The notes below the pieces were generated by a model, which saw nothing but the letters and a program-made list of their open reading frames with translations, was not told the DNA's origin and did no database searches. Both the position numbers and the translations under genes were made by a program. A DNA stretch of 5,667 nt from Pseudomonadota bacterium (lineage in GTDB: Bacteria > Pseudomonadota > Gammaproteobacteria > Burkholderiales > Sulfuriferulaceae), in NCBI GenBank assembly GCA_021790625.1, contig JAJYGL010000089.1:1-5667 (forward strand). Direction: 5' to 3'. This document shows, piece by piece, positions 1 through 4,960 of the stretch (its first letter is position 1; the number at the start of each line of letters is the position of its first letter).

Positions 1-101
1 CGCACGTGTCCATAGCTGGCGAGAATGTCAAATTCTTCGCCCAGATATTTTTTCAGGGTTTTTGCTTTGGAAGGTGACTCGACGATAACCAGCGTGTTCA
101 T
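1..101 (-). CDS. topA: DNA topoisomerase I, N-terminal fragment (cut by window edge)
   Basis: Type IA topoisomerase that relaxes negatively supercoiled DNA by cutting and passing a single strand. Only the first 33 codons lie in the window and the reading frame runs off the left edge. The visible protein starts MNTLVIVESPSKAKTLKKYL and continues to SYGHV, which is the start of the TOPRIM domain. The VIVESPSKAKT motif aligns with E. coli TopA (VIVESPAKAKT), and Glu8 corresponds to the catalytic TOPRIM glutamate (Glu9 in E. coli). The ATG is 9 bp beyond the smg stop codon. I see no strong Shine-Dalgarno there, only a weak GAGCG, so translation may be coupled to smg. The smg-topA order is common in proteobacteria. 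The family assignment is firm; the rest of the gene is not visible. Confidence 0.95.
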   Translation of the reverse strand, partial: MNTLVIVESPSKAKTLKKYLGEEFDILASYGHV

Positions 102-110
102 GCCATGCGC

Positions 111-620
111 TCAATGCAGAGTGGGCATGGCGTGTTGCTGGAACAGCATGTCTTCGAGTACGACGATATTTTGATCGGGATGCTGATGCCAGATGACCAT
201 CAGGGCAATCCAGCGCAGTGATTCATCGCGTTCGCCGTCTTCGGTTTCAGTCATGATATCGGCCATGATGGGGGCGTCATCGTGTTCACGTGGACGCATG
301 GCTTGTTGGATAATCCATTCGCGCTGCAGGGTGTTGATGATGCCGTTTTGTTGCAAAAACATGAGAAAATTCATGCCATCGATACCGAGGTGATGTTGTT
401 CTTCTATGGTGTAGCAGCGGATGGACGGTTGAGCCGGTTCTGCGTGCGCGGCGAGGGATATGGCGCTCATGCTGTCCAGATCACCCAGCCAGTTGAGCAC
501 TTGCTCGATGTCACCCTGCTCGAATCCGGCCGCATCCAGCTTGTTGGCCAATAACTGGCGGTTGGGGGTGCCGGAAATGCTGGGGTAGTGCCTGAATAAA
601 AACAACAGGATTTCAAACAT
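111..620 (-). CDS. smg: Smg family protein (DUF494), function unknown
   Basis: Smg is a conserved proteobacterial protein of unknown function that is nearly always found beside dprA. The product is 169 aa from the chosen start; E. coli Smg is 157 aa. Family features are visible: the N-terminal MFEILLFLFRHY (MFDVLMYLFETY in E. coli), AGFEQGDIEQVLNWL at about residues 31-45, RCYTIEEQ at 68-75, GMNFLMFLQQNGIIN at 82-96, ESLRWIALMVIW at 133-144, and the terminal Leu-His. Residues about 111-131 are acidic and longer than in E. coli (PIMADIMTETEDGE), which explains most of the extra length. The start is uncertain: in frame there is a GTG at 632, an ATG at 629 and an ATG at 620. I chose 620 because it matches the family N-terminus; none of the three has a strong ribosome binding site. 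The gene sits 45 bp after dprA (33 bp if the GTG is used) and 9 bp before topA, so it is probably cotranscribed with both. Confidence 0.93.
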   Translation of the reverse strand: MFEILLFLFRHYPSISGTPNRQLLANKLDAAGFEQGDIEQVLNWLGDLDSMSAISLAAHAEPAQPSIRCYTIEEQHHLGIDGMNFLMFLQQNGIINTLQREWIIQQAMRPREHDDAPIMADIMTETEDGERDESLRWIALMVIWHQHPDQNIVVLEDMLFQQHAMPTLH

Positions 621-665
621 GGTATCCATCACTTAAGTACCCATCACTCACTAAAAACACGTTCA

Positions 666-1784
666 TTAAAAAATACGTTGATACAAGGCACCAGGCAAAG
701 CTGTTATCTGTCCGGCCAGTTCTTTTTCCAACAGCATGGCGGAAAGTTCGGATGCCGTCAACCCGGTTTGATGAATCAGGTCATCCAGACTGAACGGCGC
801 ATGCCCTATTTTGGCCCACAAAACGTCTGCCGCATCCTCTTTTATCGTCGGTTGCGGGTATATGGGGGCGGTGATCTGCAGATGCAACTCATCCAGAATG
901 TCTTGTGCTGATTCGACCAGTTTGGCACCTTGGCGAATCAGAGCGTGGCAGCCGCGCGAGAACGGTGAGTGAATCGAGCCGGGGACGGCAAATACTTCGC
1001 GCCCTTGTTCGGCGGCAAGGCGGGCTGTAATCAGCGATCCGCTGTGTAGGGTGGCTTCTACCACCAGGCAGCCTTTGGCAAGGCCACTGATGATGCGGTT
1101 GCGGCGTGGAAAATGGTGTGTCATGGCAGGCGTGCCGGGCGGGAATTCGCTGAGTATCAACCCATGATCGGCGATACGGTGTGCGAGCTGACGGTTGCGC
1201 GCCGGATACACGATGTCCAGTCCGGTGCCGGTGACGGCGATGGTGCTGGCAGCTCCCATCAGACCACCCTCATGAGCGGCGGCATCGATACCAAGCGCCA
1301 TGCCGCTGACGATGGTCAATCCGGCATCAGCCAGTGCATGGGCGAAGGCGCATGCATCACGCACGCCCTGCGGGCTGGCATGGCGGCTGCCCACGACGGC
1401 AAGCATCGGGCGTTGCAACAGTTCGCGCCTGCCTTGCAGATAGAGAACGGGTGGCGGATCGCCTGCCTGTAAAAGCAGTTCAGGGTAATCGGTATCCGCG
1501 AGTGTCAACAGATATCGATTGGGTTGTTGCAACCAGGTTTGTGCTTGCGCGAACCGGTTGACATCGTGACCCGTCTGCAGGGCATGTCGCTGTTTTTCCG
1601 GCAGGTGCTGGCGTAGCATGGCCGGTGAGGCGGATAACACCGCTTGCGGACTGCCAAACTGCGACAGCAATTGTCGCAGCGCGGCATTGCCCAGTTGTGG
1701 CGTCAATGTCAGTTTCAGCCATGCGTCACGCTCGTCGTCACGCCTCGCGTCGGTATCAGGAGCGTTGTCGGCTGGCGTGGGCAT
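666..1784 (-). CDS. dprA: DNA-processing protein DprA (Smf)
   Basis: DprA binds incoming single-stranded DNA during natural transformation and loads RecA onto it; the family is also widespread in bacteria not known to be competent. The 372-aa protein is full length. Residues about 20-110 form the N-terminal helical (SAM-like) region. The Rossmann-like core follows with VVGSR (130-134), SGMALGIDAAAH (160-171), GTGLDIVYP (186-194), SEFPPGT (212-218), FPRRNRIISGL (225-235), SGSLITA (248-254) and GREVFAVPG (261-269). These match E. coli Smf closely. Residues about 315-370 look like the C-terminal winged-helix DML1 domain, ending ALYQRIF, so this is a three-part DprA. The ATG at 1784 lies 26 bp after the LysM gene stop and has no clear Shine-Dalgarno, which suggests translation coupled to the upstream gene. 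No ORF disruption is visible. Competence of the host cannot be inferred from this gene alone. Confidence 0.96.
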   Translation of the reverse strand: MPTPADNAPDTDARRDDERDAWLKLTLTPQLGNAALRQLLSQFGSPQAVLSASPAMLRQHLPEKQRHALQTGHDVNRFAQAQTWLQQPNRYLLTLADTDYPELLLQAGDPPPVLYLQGRRELLQRPMLAVVGSRHASPQGVRDACAFAHALADAGLTIVSGMALGIDAAAHEGGLMGAASTIAVTGTGLDIVYPARNRQLAHRIADHGLILSEFPPGTPAMTHHFPRRNRIISGLAKGCLVVEATLHSGSLITARLAAEQGREVFAVPGSIHSPFSRGCHALIRQGAKLVESAQDILDELHLQITAPIYPQPTIKEDAADVLWAKIGHAPFSLDDLIHQTGLTASELSAMLLEKELAGQITALPGALYQRIF

Positions 1785-1810
1785 GGATGCGGTATGTTTG
1801 CCGGGACGCG

Positions 1811-2932
1811 TCAGGGGTTTTTGATGCCGTCCAGTGCGCTGACAGAAGCAGTAGAATTCATGATCATGGCGTAGGAAACCTTGTCAAATACCCGATACAC
1901 CATACACAGGGCAATGCGGTTATCCGGCACAGGGATTTTCTGATCATGGTAATCGCGCGTTCTGCTGGCATCTTCGCCTTCGGTCACCGCATCGGTGTCG
2001 GTTGCCCAAGGCATATAGACGGTCTTTTCATGGAAAACATCGTTTTTTCGGGCGTGCGGGTTATGGTAAATGGCGAGTACGGTGCCAGTGTCCACACCAT
2101 CAGTACGCCCCTTGTTGATAATGACGCTATTGTAAGTGCCGCCTTCCGCCATGATGTCTACCACGGACAGCACTCTGCCGATGATGGGTTTTGCCGGTTC
2201 ATGCGGGACATAGCGGAAAGTTTCGTGTTCGGGGGCGGTCGTTGCGGGCAACAGACGGTCGTCGCGCTGGATTTCCTTGCTTGCCGCTGTAATCAGCAGG
2301 CGTTGTGGGTCACCGGGTTTGACCGTGCGGGCATCACCGAGCCAGTTGGCGCTGTAGCCCAGGATTTGTTTGGTATCCGGGTCGATGATGGCTTGCAGAG
2401 GGCGCACAATTTTCCAGTGTGTGACCTTGCTGCCGTCACTGGTCGCGTAGACTTTGTCACCGGTACTGACATCCAGATGTGCGTTCTGGTATTCGATGAT
2501 GCGCGGTGCATGTTTCATGCTGTCGGTATCCAGCACAAAAGGCTGTACGGCAAAGGCACGGATGTCTTCTGCCGGAATGGGCAGAATGGCGCCATTGCCC
2601 AGCGTTTCGCTGCGTATGTGTGGTGAGAGTTTGACATCCAGTGTGTTATGGCCTGGTTCCAGTGACAGATGGGGTTGTCCATTGACTACGCTGAGTGTGA
2701 TGACGTCCCCGGGGTAAATCCAGTGTGGGTTTTTGATTTCTGCCTTGTTCATGCCCCAGATTTGCGGCCATTGCCAAGGGTGGCTGAGAAACTTTCCTGA
2801 GATACCCCATAGCGTATCGCCCTTGACCACCGTGTAGTGCGCTGGCGCATCTTTTTTCAGAGGCAGGCTGTCAGCATGGCTGACCATTGCCACCAAACTG
2901 CCAAGCAACAGGGCGATGAGAGATTTTTTCAT
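1811..2932 (-). CDS. Secreted LysM-domain protein, function unknown
   Basis: A 373-aa exported protein with one LysM domain, predicted to bind peptidoglycan in the periplasm. Residues 1-20 are a typical Sec signal peptide (MKK, a hydrophobic stretch, then SHA before Asp21). There is no lipobox cysteine. The LysM domain spans about residues 32-82: HYTVVKGDTLWGISGKFL, then a Trp-rich segment (WQWPQIWGMN), then NPHWIYPGDVI. The remaining roughly 290 residues hold no peptidase or amidase motif that I recognise. Two stretches look conserved in betaproteobacterial homologues as I recall them: a beta-rich segment with YNSVIINKGRTDGVDTGTVL at 267-286, and VPDNRIALCMVYRVFDKVSY at 335-354 near the C-terminus. 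The start is well supported by a GGAGGA Shine-Dalgarno 6 bp upstream. It is the first gene of the minus-strand run into dprA. The product name is safe at domain level; the biological role is not known to me. Confidence 0.9.
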   Translation of the reverse strand: MKKSLIALLLGSLVAMVSHADSLPLKKDAPAHYTVVKGDTLWGISGKFLSHPWQWPQIWGMNKAEIKNPHWIYPGDVITLSVVNGQPHLSLEPGHNTLDVKLSPHIRSETLGNGAILPIPAEDIRAFAVQPFVLDTDSMKHAPRIIEYQNAHLDVSTGDKVYATSDGSKVTHWKIVRPLQAIIDPDTKQILGYSANWLGDARTVKPGDPQRLLITAASKEIQRDDRLLPATTAPEHETFRYVPHEPAKPIIGRVLSVVDIMAEGGTYNSVIINKGRTDGVDTGTVLAIYHNPHARKNDVFHEKTVYMPWATDTDAVTEGEDASRTRDYHDQKIPVPDNRIALCMVYRVFDKVSYAMIMNSTASVSALDGIKNP

Positions 2933-2938
2933 GTGATT

Positions 2939-2944
2939 TCCTCC
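2939..2944 (-). promoter_or_regulatory. Strong ribosome binding site of the LysM gene
   Basis: On the minus strand GGAGGA is followed by 6 bases (AATCAC by position) and then ATG. This is the best Shine-Dalgarno in the window and settles the start of the LysM protein. It contrasts with the weak sites ahead of dprA, smg, topA, def and fmt. Confidence 0.85.
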
Positions 2945-2952
2945 GTCTTGTG

Positions 2953-2981
2953 TGGCGATTCACCGGATGGCTCAGTATAAT
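2953..2981 (+). promoter_or_regulatory. Candidate sigma-70 promoter of def-fmt
   Basis: A perfect -10 hexamer TATAAT lies at 2976-2981. At the ideal 17-bp spacing the -35 position (2953-2958) reads TGGCGA, which matches the consensus at only 3 of 6 bases, and there is no extended -10 TG. Transcription would begin near 2988 and give a leader of about 57 nt before the def ATG. The location in the only sizeable gap upstream of def supports the call; the weak -35 suggests modest strength or activator dependence. Confidence 0.55.
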
Positions 2982-3003
2982 AGTCCGATACTGCCACAGT
3001 TTA
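2974..3003 (-). promoter_or_regulatory. Candidate promoter of the LysM-dprA-smg-topA unit
   Basis: The minus strand carries TATACT at 2979-2974 (5 of 6 to consensus), overlapping the plus-strand TATAAT. With an 18-bp spacer the -35 is TAAACT (3003-2998), only 3 of 6. The start of transcription would fall near 2967, about 34 nt before the LysM ATG. A minus-strand promoter is required somewhere in this divergent gap; this is the best fit, but the -35 is poor. Confidence 0.35.
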
Positions 3004-3044
3004 CGGCAGATTTTGCATGTAATTGTTTAGATAAGCAAGTGGTT

Positions 3045-3548
3045 ATGAGTAAATTGACGATTTTGCGCTATCCCGATAGCCGTTTATATACCAAGGCAAA
3101 ACCCGTGAGCAAGGTGGATGATCGTATCCGCCAGTTGGCGCAGGATATGGCCGAGACAATGTATGAAGCGCCGGGTATCGGGCTTGCCGCAACACAGGTT
3201 GATGTGCATGAACAGCTGATTATTATTGATATCAGTGAAACACGCGATGCCCTGCAGGTGTTTATCAATCCGAATCTGGTGTGGACGGAGGGGCTCGCCG
3301 AACGGGAGGAAGGTTGTTTGTCGGTGCCGGGCATTTATGACAAAGTCACACGCGCCGAGCGTATCCGGGTGCGGGCACTGAATCTGGAAGGTAAGCCATT
3401 CGAGCTGGAGGCGGAAGGTTTGTTGGCGGTGTGCATTCAGCACGAGATGGATCACCTGTTGGGGAAGGTGTTTGTGCAATATTTGTCGCCGCTTAAACAG
3501 ACACGCATTCGCAGCAAACTGAAAAAACGTCAGCGCGAGACCATGTAA
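3045..3548 (+). CDS. def: Peptide deformylase
   Basis: Metallo-hydrolase that removes the N-formyl group from nascent proteins at the ribosome exit. The 167-aa product has the usual length (E. coli 169 aa) and all three active-site motifs: GIGLAATQ (residues 44-51), EEGCLS (88-93) with metal ligand Cys91, and QHEMDHL (132-138) with ligands His133 and His137 and catalytic Glu134. The C-terminal stretch YLSPLKQTRIRSKLKK matches E. coli (YLSPLKQQRIRQKVEK). An upstream in-frame ATG at 2952 would add 31 residues, but that extension lies across the promoter region and has no family counterpart, so I chose the ATG at 3045 (MSKLTILRYPDSRL; E. coli MSVLQVLHIPDERL). The Shine-Dalgarno ahead of it is weak. 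It is the first gene of a def-fmt pair. Confidence 0.97.
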   Translation: MSKLTILRYPDSRLYTKAKPVSKVDDRIRQLAQDMAETMYEAPGIGLAATQVDVHEQLIIIDISETRDALQVFINPNLVWTEGLAEREEGCLSVPGIYDKVTRAERIRVRALNLEGKPFELEAEGLLAVCIQHEMDHLLGKVFVQYLSPLKQTRIRSKLKKRQRETM

Positions 3549-4487
3549 ATGCGTATTGTGTTTGCCGGAACCCCCGACTTCGCCAGTATCGCCCTGTCAG
3601 ACATCGTGCAGGCAGGTTACGACGTCGTGACGGTGATTGCTCAGCCAGATCGTCCGGCCGGGCGCGGCATGAAACACACCGCCTGTGCGGTAAAGCGTAC
3701 TGCACTGACATTGCAGTTGCCGGTCTGGCAGCCAGAGAGCCTGCGTGATGCTGCAGCACAGCAGTATCTGCGTGAGCTGGTGCCAGACGTGATGGTGGTG
3801 GCTGCGTATGGACAAATTTTGCCGCAGGCCGTGCTGGACATTCCGACTTTGGGTTGCCTGAACATTCACGCGTCATTGTTGCCGCGCTGGCGAGGTGCCG
3901 CGCCGATACACCGAGCGATCGAGGCGGGCGATTTGTGCACCGGCATTACCATTATGCGTATGAACGCCGGGTTGGATACTGGAGACATCGGGCTGGTGGG
4001 TGAGATTGCCATTCAGGCCACGGATACCACCGGCAGTTTACATGATCGACTGGCGCAACTTGGCGGGGAGTTGATTGTCAACGCGCTGGCGCAATGGCAG
4101 AGAGGTGAACTGGTGTTCCATCCGCAACCCGAAGCGGGGGTCAGTTATGCGGCCAAAGTGGGTCGTGAAGATGCCAGACTCGATGTGAATGAAGATGCGA
4201 CAACGCTTGCCCGCCGCGTGCGTGCGTTTAATCCTGCACCAGGGGCATGGTTGCTGTGGCAGGGGCAGCCCGTTAAAATCTGGTCGGCATATGTCGTGTC
4301 GAATGCTGGTGAAGCAAGCCAGCCGGGGCAGGTGCTGCGTGCCGACGCGCAGGGAATTGTCATCGCCTGTGTTGCTGATGCATTATGCATCACCGAATTA
4401 CAGGCTGCCGGCGGCAAGCGGTTGACTGCTGCGCAATGGCTGGCAGGGCATCCGGTGCCGGAAGGATCGGGAATCTGTCAGTCTTGA
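3549..4487 (+). CDS. fmt: Methionyl-tRNA formyltransferase
   Basis: Transfers a formyl group from 10-formyltetrahydrofolate to Met-tRNA(fMet), making the initiator tRNA. The 312-aa product is full length. The N-terminal catalytic domain (about 1-200) starts MRIVFAGTPDFAS and carries PDRPAGRGMK (33-42, the tRNA-contacting loop region) and NIHASLLPRWRGAAPIHRAI (105-124). The catalytic residues are Asn105, His107 and Asp143 (in GLDTGD), equivalent to E. coli Asn106, His108 and Asp144. The C-terminal OB-like domain (about 205-305) includes RRVRAFNPAPGAW and ends in the TAAQWLAGH region. The ATG immediately follows the def TAA stop with no intervening base, so translation is probably coupled by termination and reinitiation; no good Shine-Dalgarno is visible. 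In E. coli the next gene is rsmB, but here the next gene is on the opposite strand. Confidence 0.97.
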   Translation: MRIVFAGTPDFASIALSDIVQAGYDVVTVIAQPDRPAGRGMKHTACAVKRTALTLQLPVWQPESLRDAAAQQYLRELVPDVMVVAAYGQILPQAVLDIPTLGCLNIHASLLPRWRGAAPIHRAIEAGDLCTGITIMRMNAGLDTGDIGLVGEIAIQATDTTGSLHDRLAQLGGELIVNALAQWQRGELVFHPQPEAGVSYAAKVGREDARLDVNEDATTLARRVRAFNPAPGAWLLWQGQPVKIWSAYVVSNAGEASQPGQVLRADAQGIVIACVADALCITELQAAGGKRLTAAQWLAGHPVPEGSGICQS

Positions 4488-4573
4488 TTCGTCGTGCCGT
4501 GCAGTCGTTCTGCCCTTTGGGTCGTAATGGGCGAGTTTGAACGGTAAACCAGATTTTCGATCATCTTTTGGCG
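4488..4573. other. Convergent fmt/yraN gap, no feature recognised
   Basis: This 86-bp spacer separates the fmt stop from the yraN stop. I see no GC-rich hairpin followed by a T-run on either strand and no remnant of a gene. The only stem is a short one (TGCCC 4511-4515 with GGGCG 4529-4533, 13-nt loop) without a U tract. Termination here may depend on Rho, or the two transcripts may overlap. Confidence 0.6.
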
Positions 4574-4909
4574 TCACGGAAACGCATTTTTGATCCAGTG
4601 AGGGGTGGCTTGGTCGCCTTGCAGTAATACGACGTCGAAGCGGCACGCGGGCAGGCGGGATAATCGGGACAGATAGACTTCAGCGCAGATCATCAATTTG
4701 TGTTGTTTGCGCTGGTCGATGCTGGCCAGTGCGCCGCCAAAGGCTGCGTGACGGCGCTGTCGGACTTCGATGAATACCAGCGTGTCTCGCTCACGCATGA
4801 TGAGGTCGATTTCGCCCATGCGGCAGCGATAGTTGCGGCTGATCAGCGTTAGCCCTTGCCGGGTGAGAAAATATTCTGCCTGTCGTTCGGCGGCGCTGCC
4901 ATCAGCCAT
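4574..4909 (-). CDS. yraN: YraN family protein (UPF0102), nuclease-like
   Basis: Small member of the UPF0102 family, whose fold resembles Holliday-junction resolvase and other PD-(D/E)xK-type nucleases; its biochemical role is not settled. The product is 111 aa from the chosen start (E. coli YraN is 131 aa). Diagnostic motifs are AAERQAEYFL (6-15), NYRCRMGEIDLI (26-37), LVFIEVRQR (44-52), FGGALASI (57-64), and CRFDVV (89-94) near the end. Glu33, Asp35 and Glu48 (in EIDLI and FIEVR) are in the positions of the nuclease-like acidic residues; Arg50 stands where classical enzymes have Lys, as is usual in this family. A GTG at 4939 would extend the frame by 10 residues, but the ATG at 4909 has an AAGGA Shine-Dalgarno 5 bp upstream and gives the usual family start. 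It is divergent from rsmI, an arrangement seen in many proteobacteria. Confidence 0.93.
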   Translation of the reverse strand: MADGSAAERQAEYFLTRQGLTLISRNYRCRMGEIDLIMRERDTLVFIEVRQRRHAAFGGALASIDQRKQHKLMICAEVYLSRLSRLPACRFDVVLLQGDQATPHWIKNAFP

Positions 4910-4914
4910 CGGAA

Positions 4915-4919
4915 TCCTT
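4915..4919 (-). promoter_or_regulatory. Ribosome binding site that fixes the yraN start
   Basis: On the minus strand AAGGA, preceded by a short A-run, lies 5 bases before the ATG at 4909. It lies downstream of the alternative GTG at 4939, inside the longer frame, and so favours the shorter protein. Confidence 0.75.
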
Positions 4920-4925
4920 TTTTGT

Positions 4926-4954
4926 TTGCCAGTTTGCACGCGGCGGGCGACAAT
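4926..4954 (+). promoter_or_regulatory. Candidate promoter of rsmI
   Basis: TTGCCA (4926-4931, 5 of 6 to the -35 consensus) is followed by exactly 17 bp and then GACAAT (4949-4954, 4 of 6 to the -10 consensus). Transcription would be expected near 4961, which is the A of the rsmI ATG. The match is fair and the spacing ideal, but it is an unaided visual call. Confidence 0.4.
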
Positions 4955-4960
4955 AGCGGC

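Noticed and set aside
136..148. Perfect 5-bp inverted repeat TGCTG-GAA-CAGCA in smg
   Set aside because: It lies wholly in conserved coding sequence (the MLFQQHAM region) and has no U tract; Gln and His codons explain it.
1625..2626. Long plus-strand open frame (333 codons) antisense to dprA and the LysM gene
   Set aside because: It bridges two well-supported minus-strand genes, its translation is rich in Cys, Arg and His with no recognisable motif, and it has no promoter or ribosome binding site. It is a shadow frame.
2952..3044. 31-residue N-terminal extension of peptide deformylase
   Set aside because: The extension has no counterpart in the family and would cover the candidate -10 box at 2976-2981; the start at 3045 aligns with E. 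coli Def.
4511..4533. Possible terminator hairpin after fmt
   Set aside because: The stem is only five pairs with one wobble, the loop is 13 nt, and no T-run follows on either strand.
4910..4939. Longer yraN beginning at a GTG at 4939
   Set aside because: The ATG at 4909 has a good AAGGA site and gives the family-typical N-terminus; the extension is a Lys/Gln-rich stretch that includes the translated ribosome binding site.
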